Shown here one piece after another: positions 25,566 through 34,080 of a DNA stretch of 38,992 nt (position 1 is the first letter of the stretch; every line of letters begins with the position of its first letter). The position numbers and the translations under genes are program-made. The DNA lies in NCBI GenBank assembly GCA_004212735.1, contig SHBD01000014.1:1-38992 (forward strand), in the 5' to 3' direction. The stretch is from SAR116 cluster bacterium (lineage in GTDB: Bacteria > Pseudomonadota > Alphaproteobacteria > Puniceispirillales > Puniceispirillaceae). The notes under the pieces were generated by a model. The model ran no database searches, was not told the origin of the DNA, and worked only from the letters and a program-made list of their open reading frames with translations.

Positions 25566-26680
25566 TCCATAACCTCCGCGGTTGATATGGCGGGATTCAC
25601 CTGCATGGATAGACCATCATCAAATGGAATGGCAGCCATGCTGCGCGCCTTGTTGAATTCCCGCATACGTGCCAACACGTCCACGCCAAGCTGCATGTAA
25701 ACGTTCAGCACATCAAACTGCACCCAGTTTTCGCGAATTTTCCCGTCTTCAAGTCGCCAGAAATCAATGCTGCACAGCGTAATCTCGCGGCCAACCGGTG
25801 CAATCCCCATCCAGCCATCATGCGTCACCCTCATGCGCATATTCGGCCAGCCTGTCTCGCACACGTAATCGCCAACGGCAATCCAGTGTGAATGCAGGTC
25901 ATGCATCTGCTCATCAGCGAGGCGATCACCTGTCGGATCGACTTTGCGGTCAGGCATGCCGCGAAGGAACGGTATCTGGTGCCAATGCCGAAACCCGCGG
26001 ATGCCACGGCCGGTGCCAACGCCAGCCGGACCGTACCAGTTGAACCGAGGGTCCCAAAATTCTTCCAGCCGCATAACCCGTGGATCAGGGTCGTCGGGAT
26101 GCCGGCACAATGCGGTTTCCATCTGTTTGAGATGTTCAAGACCGGCCGCGCCATCGCCCGATGCTGTCAGCCCGTCTCCTGTCAACGGACCGGGCGTGCA
26201 GAGGAACGCACCCAACTGTGGTGCCATTGGCCATGCTGATGCTTGCATCATCAACTCGGGAACATCCCAGATGGCCTGTATCTCGGTCACCTTGCCGTTG
26301 GCAATTCTGAAAAATTCGTGATAGCGCATATGTGCCAGATGGCCAGTTGGCGGAATATCAAGGAACGGGGCCATGAAACTGCCAAAATAGTTTCCCATGA
26401 TGCCAACCCAGTCATCGCCCTCAGGCGTGGTACCGGCTAGGCAAATCAGGTCACGCCGCTCCAGATCGGGCATCGCTGCAAGCAACGGTGCATAAATCGT
26501 ATCATAGAGCGCCGTGGCACCCTGCAAATCACCAAACGGATGGCACATTCGAATGCGAATATCCGTTGCCGCCATATCGTCAAGCGCACGGCGCACTGGG
26601 TCTTCGGCAAAGGACTGAGCAGCCATGATGAAAGGCGCAATGACAGCTTTCAACTGATCGGCATGCGCGGCTCGGGTCAT
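25562..26680 (-). CDS. NTF2/SnoaL-like protein B (tandem domains)
   Basis: A 372-residue protein with two NTF2-like domains. The first half has [20 protein letters not shown] and [11 protein letters not shown]; the second has WYGPAGVG (215-222), [18 protein letters not shown] (317-319 is ENW) and QLGVDVL. Both halves match protein D (33076-34080) along their length, and the second half matches protein C (28047-28595), so B and D are full-length paralogues. It overlaps both neighbours by 4 bases (HisD-like upstream, SDR downstream). The fold suggests an isomerase, dehydratase, hydrolase or cyclase; no catalytic residues can be assigned. Confidence 0.82.
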   Translation of the reverse strand: MTRAAHADQLKAVIAPFIMAAQSFAEDPVRRALDDMAATDIRIRMCHPFGDLQGATALYDTIYAPLLAAMPDLERRDLICLAGTTPEGDDWVGIMGNYFGSFMAPFLDIPPTGHLAHMRYHEFFRIANGKVTEIQAIWDVPELMMQASAWPMAPQLGAFLCTPGPLTGDGLTASGDGAAGLEHLKQMETALCRHPDDPDPRVMRLEEFWDPRFNWYGPAGVGTGRGIRGFRHWHQIPFLRGMPDRKVDPTGDRLADEQMHDLHSHWIAVGDYVCETGWPNMRMRVTHDGWMGIAPVGREITLCSIDFWRLEDGKIRENWVQFDVLNVYMQLGVDVLARMREFNKARSMAAIPFDDGLSMQVNPAISTAEVME

Positions 26681-27987
26681 TCTGCTGCCTCGCCAAAGGG
26701 TATGTTCTTCCCCCCATAACGACGCACCCTAACATTACATTGCTCAGCATGGCCCACAAACCCCTCCAGCATACACAGGCGCGATCCATATTCGCCGATC
26801 ATTGTCGCCGCTTCATCGGAGGTGATTTTCTGGTAGGAGTGTGTCTTCAGGAATTTACCAACCCAGAGGCCACCCGTGTAGCGACCAGCCTTTTTTGTGG
26901 GTAATGTGTGATTGGTTCCAATCACCTTGTCGCCATTGGCAACATTTGTCCGCGGCCCCAGAAACAACGCGCCGTAGCTGTGCATATTCTCGAGGTACCA
27001 ATCATCGCGTGCGGTCATCACCTGCACATGTTCATAAGCCATGTCATTTGCGGTGTGCAACATGTCCTCGTGGCTGTCACAGACAATGATATCACCATAG
27101 TTTTCCCAACTTGCAGCGGCTGTTTCGCTTGTTGGCAAAATTTGCAGAAGCCGGTCAATCTCAGCCATTGTATCTTCTGCAAGCTGACGGCTGTTGGTTA
27201 TCAGACATGCAGGTGAGTTGTAACCATGCTCAGCTTGACCGAGCAGATCTGTGGCGCATAACTCTGCATCGACTGTATCATCAGCAATGATCATAGTTTC
27301 AGTTGGTCCGGCAAACAGATCAATGCCAACTCTGCCATAAAGCTGTCGCTTGGCTTCGGCAACAAAAGCATTGCCAGGTCCCACCAGCATATGCACCGGC
27401 TTAATGCTCTCCGTTCCAATGGCCATGGCACCAACAGCCTGGATGCCGCCTAGCACATAAATTTCATGCGCACCGCCCATAGCCATCGCCGCAACAATGG
27501 CGGGATGTGGTTCACCATCGACTGGCGGAGCAGACGCGATAATGCGCGGCACACCTGCCACTGATGCGGTCAGGACCGACATGTGGGCTGACGCCACCAT
27601 CGGGAATTTACCGCCCGGAACGTAACATCCGACTGACTGTACCGGTATATTCCTGTGGCCGAGGATGACACCGGGCAACGTCTCAACTTCTATATCGGTC
27701 ATGCTGGCGCGCTGTGCTTCAGCAAAGCGGCGGATCTGGGTCTGGGCAAATTTTATGTCGTCCATATCCCGCGTCGAGACCTTGTTCATCGCGGCTTCAA
27801 TCTCGCTGTTAGTGAGGCGAAAGCGCTCCGGCTGATAATTATCAAATTTCTGGGAAAGGTCACGTACTGCCGTATCACCTCGCGCCGCAATGTCAGCAAG
27901 GGTCGTTTCCACCACTGCTTTTACCTTAGCATCATCCTCAGCTTTTTCTGAGTCAGGTTTGCTGCGCTTTAGAAATTCAATTCCCAT
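26677..27987 (-). CDS. HisD-family NAD-dependent dehydrogenase (HpsN-like, catabolic)
   Basis: A 436-residue member of the histidinol dehydrogenase family. It resembles sulfopropanediol 3-dehydrogenase (HpsN), which oxidises a terminal alcohol through the aldehyde to the acid. Visible motifs: [75 protein letters not shown] and [17 protein letters not shown]. The Gln-His of LGQAEHG and the Glu-His of YEHV are zinc/catalytic residues of the family. No other histidine gene is nearby and the neighbours are transport and NTF2-like genes. A catabolic polyol-to-acid role is inferred; the exact substrate, sulfonated or not, is open. Confidence 0.88.
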   Translation of the reverse strand: MGIEFLKRSKPDSEKAEDDAKVKAVVETTLADIAARGDTAVRDLSQKFDNYQPERFRLTNSEIEAAMNKVSTRDMDDIKFAQTQIRRFAEAQRASMTDIEVETLPGVILGHRNIPVQSVGCYVPGGKFPMVASAHMSVLTASVAGVPRIIASAPPVDGEPHPAIVAAMAMGGAHEIYVLGGIQAVGAMAIGTESIKPVHMLVGPGNAFVAEAKRQLYGRVGIDLFAGPTETMIIADDTVDAELCATDLLGQAEHGYNSPACLITNSRQLAEDTMAEIDRLLQILPTSETAAASWENYGDIIVCDSHEDMLHTANDMAYEHVQVMTARDDWYLENMHSYGALFLGPRTNVANGDKVIGTNHTLPTKKAGRYTGGLWVGKFLKTHSYQKITSDEAATMIGEYGSRLCMLEGFVGHAEQCNVRVRRYGGKNIPFGEAAE

Positions 27988-28037
27988 TGTCTATAATCCT
28001 TAAAGTTTTTCTCAGCCCGTGAGCCACCCAGTCGCCA

Positions 28038-28069
28038 GTCATTCGGTCATTCGGTCATTCGCTCATTTT
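28038..28069. repeat. 8-bp tandem repeat at the stop of NTF2-like protein C
   Basis: Three exact copies of GTCATTCG (28038-28061) followed by a degenerate fourth (CTCATTTT). The repeat covers the C-terminal codons and stop (28047-28049) of the NTF2-like gene on the minus strand. Because the unit is 8 bases, a gain or loss of one copy shifts the frame at the tail only. Confidence 0.7.
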
Positions 28070-28595
28070 CATCTGGCTGTGGTGGAACACGCTCACCACG
28101 GTCAAAAGTTTCCCATCCCTTGCCATCAAAAACATCGACGCCAAGCTGGGCCAATACATGCGGAAAATCGACCATCACCCAATTGTCAGCAATCTTGCCA
28201 TCCTCGACTTTCCAAAAATCCATATAACGGATTTCAATCCTCTTTCCGGTCGCCTCCACACCCATAAATTCACCAGAGTGAGTGGCTTCCTGTCGGCCGA
28301 AGGCAGCGGCCCATTCACCCATATAAAGGCGTGCCTCATCGATACACACTTTGTCTGAAAAAGCGGCCTGAAACGGACGTTGCCAATTGTCCTGAAATTC
28401 TTTGAGGCCAGTCTTGGTTCCACAGCCAGCGTTGCCCATCCAACGAAAGCTCTTGGCAAAGAATTCACCAATATCATCAATACGATGGTCATTCAGCCCG
28501 TCAACCATGCCCTCGATAACGGCACGGGTTTCATCAGTCTTTGTCATGTCCGTATCGCGGCTGAGGACCGCCTGTTCGGGTCGTGAACCTCTCAT
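28047..28595 (-). CDS. NTF2/SnoaL-like protein C (single domain)
   Basis: A 182-residue NTF2/SnoaL-like protein. RWMGNAGCG (51-59), SGEFMGVEATG, MDFWKVEDGKIADNWVMVDF and QLGVDVF match the second halves of proteins B and D, so it is a one-domain version of that family. The ATG at 28595 overlaps the permease stop by 4 bases (ATGA); an internal ATG 16 codons in is possible but has no good ribosome-binding site. The C-terminal codons fall in an 8-bp tandem repeat. It may pair with another NTF2-like subunit, since this fold often forms oligomers. Function unknown. Confidence 0.8.
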   Translation of the reverse strand: MRGSRPEQAVLSRDTDMTKTDETRAVIEGMVDGLNDHRIDDIGEFFAKSFRWMGNAGCGTKTGLKEFQDNWQRPFQAAFSDKVCIDEARLYMGEWAAAFGRQEATHSGEFMGVEATGKRIEIRYMDFWKVEDGKIADNWVMVDFPHVLAQLGVDVFDGKGWETFDRGERVPPQPDENERMTE

Positions 28596-29473
28596 CCTTT
28601 GACAGCTCCCGCAGTCAAACCGCTGACAATCTGCCGCTGGAAAACCATCACAAGGATAAACAGTGGAACGGTGGCAGATACAACCGAGGCCACGGCAAAC
28701 ATAACATTACCCTCGGTATAGGTTGATCCAAGAAAGGCGGCTACCTGCGGCACCATGGTTCGGTTTTCCTCTGCGAGTAGCATCGCCGTGACAGCGAAGT
28801 CGTTATATGCAAGAAGGAAACTGAAAAGCCCTGTGGTAATGACGCCGGGCCACATGACCGGAATGATTACATGGCGGAAAGCCTGAAACTGCGTGCAGCC
28901 GTCAACCTTTGCGCTCTCGTCCAATTCCTTTGGAATGTTCTGGAAAAAGGAATGCAGCATCCACAAAGTGAAGGGCTGGTTTATTGCCACGAGAACAATG
29001 ATGGTTGTCGGCAGGATGCCCCAGACGTTCCATTGAAAAAAGGGCAGCATGTAGCCCGCAACCAGGGTTATTGGCGGCATCGCGCGAAAAATCAGAGCCG
29101 CAATCAACAGCCAAAAAGTGTAGCGATACCCTGAGCGCGACAGCGCGTAGCCGCCAAGCGTACCAATCGTCAAGGACGTAAGCACAACGAAGAAGCAGAC
29201 AATGAATGTGTTGATGACATTGCGCAGGAAGCCCTCCTCAACCCAAGCACCGTGATAGCCAGCACCAGTGAACGGGCTGCCATGCGTTTCCTCTGTGCGA
29301 GCGCCAGTGATGGCATTTGTCCAGTCAGCGATCGAGAAGAAGTCAAGTTCGACCTTGAATGACCCCCACAACGTCCAGATAAACGGGAAGGCCGCCATGA
29401 TCAGCCAGATCACGATGAAGCTGGTCAGGGCTATCCGAAGGCCTTTCGGCAGGCTTTGTGCGCGTGACGCCAT
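28592..29473 (-). CDS. Sugar ABC transporter permease (MalG/UgpE type)
   Basis: A 293-residue inner-membrane permease of the CUT1 family, with about six membrane helices starting at FIVIWLIMAAFPFIWTLWGS. The EAA-like loop that contacts the ATPase reads IPKELDESAKVDGCTQFQAF. A longer periplasmic segment (about 45-80, with ITGARTEETHGSPF) lies after the first helix. It starts one base after the MalF-type gene and overlaps the NTF2-like gene by 4 bases. It works with the other permease, the MalK/UgpC ATPase and the binding protein of the same operon. Confidence 0.93.
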   Translation of the reverse strand: MASRAQSLPKGLRIALTSFIVIWLIMAAFPFIWTLWGSFKVELDFFSIADWTNAITGARTEETHGSPFTGAGYHGAWVEEGFLRNVINTFIVCFFVVLTSLTIGTLGGYALSRSGYRYTFWLLIAALIFRAMPPITLVAGYMLPFFQWNVWGILPTTIIVLVAINQPFTLWMLHSFFQNIPKELDESAKVDGCTQFQAFRHVIIPVMWPGVITTGLFSFLLAYNDFAVTAMLLAEENRTMVPQVAAFLGSTYTEGNVMFAVASVVSATVPLFILVMVFQRQIVSGLTAGAVKG

Positions 29474-29474
29474 C

Positions 29475-30500
29475 TCAGACTTTCCTTCTAAAATCCCGCC
29501 ACGTGCGGATCAAAACAGGTGTGAGCAGAATTGCCACACCAATGATGGTGATGACAGATGTCGCTGCCGCCGAGCTGAACTGCCTGGTTTCCCCGCCAAG
29601 ATCATTGAAGATCGCCCAACTCAGCGAAGTGGCATGCGCCTCGGCGTTAAAGCCAATAATCGGTTCAAAAACACGAAAATTGTCCATCAGTTGAATCAAC
29701 GTTACGAACATCACAAGCGGCATCAGATGGGGCAGGATTACATAGCGTACCCGTTGCAGACGGGAAGCCCCATCAATCTGCGCCGCCTCCATCTGATCCT
29801 GCGGCAGCGTCTGCAGCCCAGCATAAAAGATGACGAAGGCAAATGGGGCCGCGTGCCAAATGCCGTAGACTATCAGCGACACCCACATCAAGCCCGTTGA
29901 AGCCTTAAGCGAGAGTGACGGATCACCTGCCATCCATTGCAGCAGGTTACCCAGAATGCCACGGCTGTCGATCATCCAGTAGAGTACGAGTGCGCCGATC
30001 AATGGTGTAATGACAAAAGGCAAAAGCGAGAAAAAAATTACAACGCCGCGAAGCCTCGCGTAAATGGAGTTCACAGCCAGCGCAATAAGCAGTCCAAGCA
30101 CTATAACCATTGGCGTCACGGTAAAGATGAACACCAATGTAAAAGACATGGCCCGGTAAAATGGAAGGTTGCTGAGCGAAGCGAGAAACTCCGTCCAATT
30201 CTGCGAGCTGGCCCACGCCTCACCGACCTCTGAAATGGCGAGGTGACCTCGATCAAGATAGATGTCCAATCCCACAAAACGCCCAAGTGGCTGCTCAGCC
30301 CGAAGCGCTGCCGTCGCCTCCTGATCGATAGTGGTCTCTTCCGTACACTTGAAGGGCGTGCAAGTCTCCACCGTCAAAAATACGGCTTCATGCGGCGTGA
30401 ACATGGACTGCACGGTGACCGACACGATTGGCGTGGCGATGAACAATAGCATCGCAAGGCCTGTCGGCATGAAGAACCAGAAAAAAGTGCTGTGTTTCAT
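29475..30500 (-). CDS. Sugar ABC transporter permease (MalF/UgpA type)
   Basis: A 341-residue CUT1 permease. The N-terminal helix FFWFFMPTGLAMLLFIATPIV is followed by an extended periplasmic loop (about 35-105) that contains a CTPFKC pair and many charged residues; the remaining helices are typical. The EAA loop is LPQDQMEAAQIDGASRLQRV. It lies 62 bases after the binding-protein gene with a terminator-like hairpin between, and one base before its partner permease. Cargo unknown. Confidence 0.92.
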   Translation of the reverse strand: MKHSTFFWFFMPTGLAMLLFIATPIVSVTVQSMFTPHEAVFLTVETCTPFKCTEETTIDQEATAALRAEQPLGRFVGLDIYLDRGHLAISEVGEAWASSQNWTEFLASLSNLPFYRAMSFTLVFIFTVTPMVIVLGLLIALAVNSIYARLRGVVIFFSLLPFVITPLIGALVLYWMIDSRGILGNLLQWMAGDPSLSLKASTGLMWVSLIVYGIWHAAPFAFVIFYAGLQTLPQDQMEAAQIDGASRLQRVRYVILPHLMPLVMFVTLIQLMDNFRVFEPIIGFNAEAHATSLSWAIFNDLGGETRQFSSAAATSVITIIGVAILLTPVLIRTWRDFRRKV

Positions 30501-30520
30501 TTACTTCGCCAGCCAGCGTT

Positions 30521-30553
30521 AAAAGTTGCGGGGACGGATTACCCTCCCCGCAA
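30521..30553 (-). terminator. Terminator-like hairpin between binding-protein and permease genes
   Basis: A perfect 8-bp inverted repeat, TTGCGGGG (30526-30533) and CCCCGCAA (30546-30553), with a 12-base loop. On the minus strand it is followed by CTTTT (30525-30521). It lies 9 bases after the binding-protein stop and is expected to reduce transcription into the permease genes. Confidence 0.75.
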
Positions 30554-30562
30554 TCCCGCTTC

Positions 30563-31789
30563 CTAGAGGAAGCCCTTTTCTTTTGCCGCAGCCACATATG
30601 CAGCTTCGACATCGGCAAGCGCCTGCTCGGCACTTTCCTTGCCCTGCATGAAATCAGCAAGCTCGTTTCCAAGCGCCGTATGCAGCAGGCCCATGTAAGG
30701 CAGCATAGGATAAGGAATGGTGTTAGCTTCAGCAGCCGCAAAAACACCAACGGCAGCAGGAGTTGGCTTATAGCCGTCAATCAACCATACCGCCTGAGTG
30801 GCAACATCACTATCAGCAAGTATTGCCGGCCGAATTGCGTGCGTCATTGCAATGAAAGTCGATTCCGCCTCGGCATCAGAAATATTCTTGGCCACGGTCC
30901 AGCCGTCCCACCACAGGGTCGATGCCGGAATGGCACCACCGCCAGCAGTCATTGGACCGTCAATGGCAAAGCCATCTACCACTTCCTGTGGTACACCATC
31001 GGCGGTTACGAGAGTTGCAGCACGCGATCCCCACATATTCATGATCGCAACATTGCCAGCACGGAATTCAGCATTTGTCGCGTTGCTGTCATGGGTCAGG
31101 AAGTCAGGATTCATGTATTCGGAAAGTGACTTCATCATGGTGAGCGCTTTTACACCTGCTTCATTGTTCACGTTCGGCTGCGCTGAGCCTGACTTGAAAT
31201 GACTTCCCCCCATACCAAGGAACATATTGTTGAATTCCTGGGCGAGGTTCCAACCAGCCTTGTAGGCACCGCCGACCGGATTTGCCATGATACCTTTGTC
31301 GCGGATCATTTTCGCGGCTGCCAGCATGTCCTCATAGGTCTTTGGTGGCTCTACACCAATCTGCTTGAGAACGTCAGCCCGATATACGAGGTGTTGGGCA
31401 TTGGCCATAAAGGCGACTGCCATGACTTTGCCATCAATGGTGACAAGCTGGTTCTTCTTGAGGTCCTTGCCGTGCTTTGCGACAAGGTCATCCAACGGGC
31501 GGATAACATCCTCATTCATCAACGCAACAATCGAGGAGTTGGCGATGATGGCTGAGGTGTATTCTGCAGGATTGCCCTGCATGCCCGGGACATTGATCTT
31601 CTGATGATCTGCAGTGAGGTTGGTTGTCACCTCAGCACCAGAACATTCCTGTGCCCCTGCACCGACAGACTGAATTGCAGGAAATTCGTTGCCCACGACG
31701 GAGACGCGGGCGTTGATGCCACAGGCCATGGCGGATGTTCCCGCCAGGACGGTCATGACACCGGCCAATACTAACTTTCTGACAAACAT
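30563..31789 (-). CDS. Extracellular solute-binding protein (CUT1 type)
   Basis: A 408-residue periplasmic binding protein. The ATG at 31789 follows GGGAGAAACAT and gives a signal peptide MFVRKLVLAGVMTVLAGTSA ending in AMA before Cys. A longer reading from 31912 places 41 residues before the signal and overlaps the ATPase gene, so it is rejected. The mature part has SBP_bac_1-like features: NSSIVALMNEDVIRPLDDL, KVMAVAFMANAQHLVYRADV, KTYEDMLAAAKMI and AIMNMWGSRA. The mature protein begins with Cys, and a second Cys follows about 28 residues later (AQECSGA), so either a disulfide or a weak lipoprotein site is possible. Cargo is a sugar-like compound, not identifiable from sequence. Confidence 0.9.
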   Translation of the reverse strand: MFVRKLVLAGVMTVLAGTSAMACGINARVSVVGNEFPAIQSVGAGAQECSGAEVTTNLTADHQKINVPGMQGNPAEYTSAIIANSSIVALMNEDVIRPLDDLVAKHGKDLKKNQLVTIDGKVMAVAFMANAQHLVYRADVLKQIGVEPPKTYEDMLAAAKMIRDKGIMANPVGGAYKAGWNLAQEFNNMFLGMGGSHFKSGSAQPNVNNEAGVKALTMMKSLSEYMNPDFLTHDSNATNAEFRAGNVAIMNMWGSRAATLVTADGVPQEVVDGFAIDGPMTAGGGAIPASTLWWDGWTVAKNISDAEAESTFIAMTHAIRPAILADSDVATQAVWLIDGYKPTPAAVGVFAAAEANTIPYPMLPYMGLLHTALGNELADFMQGKESAEQALADVEAAYVAAAKEKGFL

Positions 31790-31866
31790 ATGTTTCTCCC
31801 TGTTTTCGGACGCAGCAACGTGGTCTGCATCACGGTTGCATCCGCCTGTGGCGGATAATCTCGGGA

Positions 31867-32919
31867 TCAAGTCCCGACTCGCGCACCTGTTTCTGCATCG
31901 AACAGGTGGCAAATATGTGAAGGCACCGACAGCTTAACTGGGTCGCCGATCGCAGCGCGAAAATCCTTTGCGGCACGGACTGCGATCAACTCACCGGCCA
32001 CGCGAACCGTCACCATGGTGGCGTCACCAAGCAGTTCAAGCGTGTAAATCGGGGCGGTAATCTCAGCCTTTCTGGAGTCTGTAACCGTTGCATCCTCCGC
32101 ACGAAAGCCAAGCGTGACCGGCCCATCAGGCGCATTAAAACCCTCGATTTTTACTTTCTCGGCGGCAAATGTGTCGCCTTTCAGCGAACCATTGATCAAA
32201 TTCATCGCTGGATTACCAATGAAACCAGCGACAAAGGCATTTGCCGGCCTGTCGTAGATTTCGGTTGGCGTGCCAACCTGTTGCACGACACCACGCTCCA
32301 TCACAACCACCCGATCGGCAAGCGTCATCGCCTCAATCTGGTCATGCGTGACATATATGGTTGTTACCGCCAATTCATGCGACAGGTTCTTGATCTGCGC
32401 GCGGGTTGATACGCGTAATTTGGCATCCAGATTGGAAAGCGGTTCGTCCATGAGGAATACATTTGGCTCACGCACGATTGCGCGCGCCAAAGCAACGCGT
32501 TGACGCTGTCCACCCGAGAGCTCCGCTGGCTTGCGATGGAGAAATTCATCAAGCTCAACCATCGCCGAAGCCTGGCGCACCCGCGCATCCTGACCAGCCG
32601 GGTCAATACTGCGTACCTTTAGGGGAAAGCGAATATTTTCATACACATTCATGTTCGGATAGAGCGCATAGCTCTGAAAAACCATGGCAACATCACGATC
32701 TTTTGGTTCCAGATCATTAATGCGTTTGCCATCAATGAAGATATCGCCCTCGGTAGCGTCCTCCAGGCCTGCAATCATCCGCATGGTTGTGGTCTTGCCA
32801 CATCCTGAAGGACCAAGCAAAACCAGAAACTCCTTGTCAAGGATCGTCAGATCAAAACCATCCACGCCAACAAAGTCACCCCATCGCTTACTGAGGTTTC
32901 GCAGTTGGATTTCTGCCAT
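31867..32919 (-). CDS. Sugar ABC transporter ATPase (UgpC/MalK type)
   Basis: A 350-residue CUT1 ATPase. Walker A is GPSGCGKTT at 36-44, the Q-loop is MVFQSYALYP, the signature is LSGGQRQR at 134-141, Walker B is VFLMDEPLSNLDAKL, and the H-loop is IYVTHDQIEAMTLADRV. The C-terminal third is the TOBE/MalK regulatory domain (VTLGFRAEDATVTDSRKAE). GGGGAGA precedes the ATG. It is the first gene of the long operon and lies 77 bases before the binding-protein start. Confidence 0.95.
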   Translation of the reverse strand: MAEIQLRNLSKRWGDFVGVDGFDLTILDKEFLVLLGPSGCGKTTTMRMIAGLEDATEGDIFIDGKRINDLEPKDRDVAMVFQSYALYPNMNVYENIRFPLKVRSIDPAGQDARVRQASAMVELDEFLHRKPAELSGGQRQRVALARAIVREPNVFLMDEPLSNLDAKLRVSTRAQIKNLSHELAVTTIYVTHDQIEAMTLADRVVVMERGVVQQVGTPTEIYDRPANAFVAGFIGNPAMNLINGSLKGDTFAAEKVKIEGFNAPDGPVTLGFRAEDATVTDSRKAEITAPIYTLELLGDATMVTVRVAGELIAVRAAKDFRAAIGDPVKLSVPSHICHLFDAETGARVGT

Positions 32920-33075
32920 AGATAACGTCTCCCCACACGCTCACACAAACTAAATTGCATACGCATGCACAAACTGTAGACATGTGGCAGATGGCTTGGC
33001 AAGCTCTTTTCTGGCACAAGCTATTTTCTCGCAATGGCAGGGTATGTCATTGAAAATGTCAGAGGCAGAAGGAAG
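32920..33075. promoter_or_regulatory. Divergent promoter region with LacI-like palindrome at 32956-32969
   Basis: A 156-base region between the first gene of the long minus-strand operon and the plus-strand NTF2-like gene. TGCATACGCATGCA (32956-32969) is a near-perfect palindrome with a central CG, six of seven base pairs matching. This is the shape expected of LacI-family operators, and a LacI regulator lies in the operon it would control. Promoter hexamers were not found with confidence. Confidence 0.45.
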
Positions 33076-34080
33076 ATGACAAAGTTTCAATCTGAAAAAC
33101 AGATTGTCAGGAATTTGTATAGAAGATTGGAAACGGTACCCACCGATCAGACCGACACCGCCCTGCAATTAGCTGTCAGCGATGATTATCTCTGGCGCGG
33201 CTTTCATCCTTTCAATGAAATTCGTGGCGGTGAGGCAGTTGCCAATCATTTCTGGATACCCTTGAGGACAGCGCTGACATCAATGCGGCGCCGAATGGAT
33301 ATCTTTTTCGCTGGCGTGAACAGCCTTGATGGCCCTGAGGGGGTCTGGGTTGTCTCAATGGGACATCTGATGGGATTGTTCGATGAAGCGTGGCTGGGCA
33401 TTCAACCAACCGGCAAAATGGTAATGCTCCGCTATTGTGAATTCAATCGGGTTGCGGACAACAAGATTATCGAAACCGCGATGTATTTTGACATACCGCA
33501 CCTCATGATGCAGGCCGGGCTGCAGCCTTTCCCGCCACAAAAGGGCGAGCATATGGTTCAACCAGGACCCATGACGCATGATGGATTGCTGTTTGAACCA
33601 CAGCCATCAGCAGAGGGTGATCGCACCCTCGCCGCCATTAACGCGATGATCTCCGATCTCGGTCAATGGGACAGCGGGCTGCCTCTGGAGGACGAGCTGC
33701 GTCGCACCTGGCATGAGACAATGTGCTGGTGGGGGCCAGCCGGCATTGGCGCCATCTATTCAATTGAACGCTACGCAAAACAACATTCTGGGCCCTTTCG
33801 CGCCGCGTTTACCGAGCGCTCAAAAACACAGCACATATGCCGCTTGGCCGAGGGCCATTATGGCGGATTTTTTGGATGGCCAAACTTTACCGCAACACTA
33901 TCCGGTCATTTCATGGGCATGCCAGCAACGGGATTGTCAGGGGAGTTCAGGGTCATCGACATTTATCGACGCGAGGGAGACAAGCTTGCTGAAAACTGGA
34001 TATTTATCGATATGTTGCATTTCTGGAAAATGCAGGGGTTGGACATTCTGGGGCAGGCGAGGGAGACACCAAACACATGA
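33076..34080 (+). CDS. NTF2/SnoaL-like protein D (tandem domains)
   Basis: A 334-residue protein with two NTF2-like halves. First half: QPTGKMVMLRYCEFNRVADN and FDIPHLMMQAG. Linker: PGPMTHDGL. Second half: WWGPAGIG (218-225), SGHFMGMPATG, IDIYRREGDKLAENWIFID and MQGLDIL. These match protein B at equivalent places, linker included. The ATG at 33076 has AGAAGGAAG just upstream; an in-frame ATG at 33034 is less well placed. It overlaps the amidohydrolase by 4 bases (ATGA), so the two are co-translated. It is divergent from the long operon and probably belongs to the same regulon. Confidence 0.83.
   Translation: MTKFQSEKQIVRNLYRRLETVPTDQTDTALQLAVSDDYLWRGFHPFNEIRGGEAVANHFWIPLRTALTSMRRRMDIFFAGVNSLDGPEGVWVVSMGHLMGLFDEAWLGIQPTGKMVMLRYCEFNRVADNKIIETAMYFDIPHLMMQAGLQPFPPQKGEHMVQPGPMTHDGLLFEPQPSAEGDRTLAAINAMISDLGQWDSGLPLEDELRRTWHETMCWWGPAGIGAIYSIERYAKQHSGPFRAAFTERSKTQHICRLAEGHYGGFFGWPNFTATLSGHFMGMPATGLSGEFRVIDIYRREGDKLAENWIFIDMLHFWKMQGLDILGQARETPNT

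Noticed and set aside
26677-27987. Histidinol dehydrogenase for histidine biosynthesis
   Set aside because: No other his gene is nearby, the operon is catabolic, and the motifs are closer to HpsN-type proteins.
31790-31912. N-terminal extension of the second binding protein
   Set aside because: It overlaps the ATPase gene and precedes a normal signal peptide; ATG at 31789 has GGGAG upstream.
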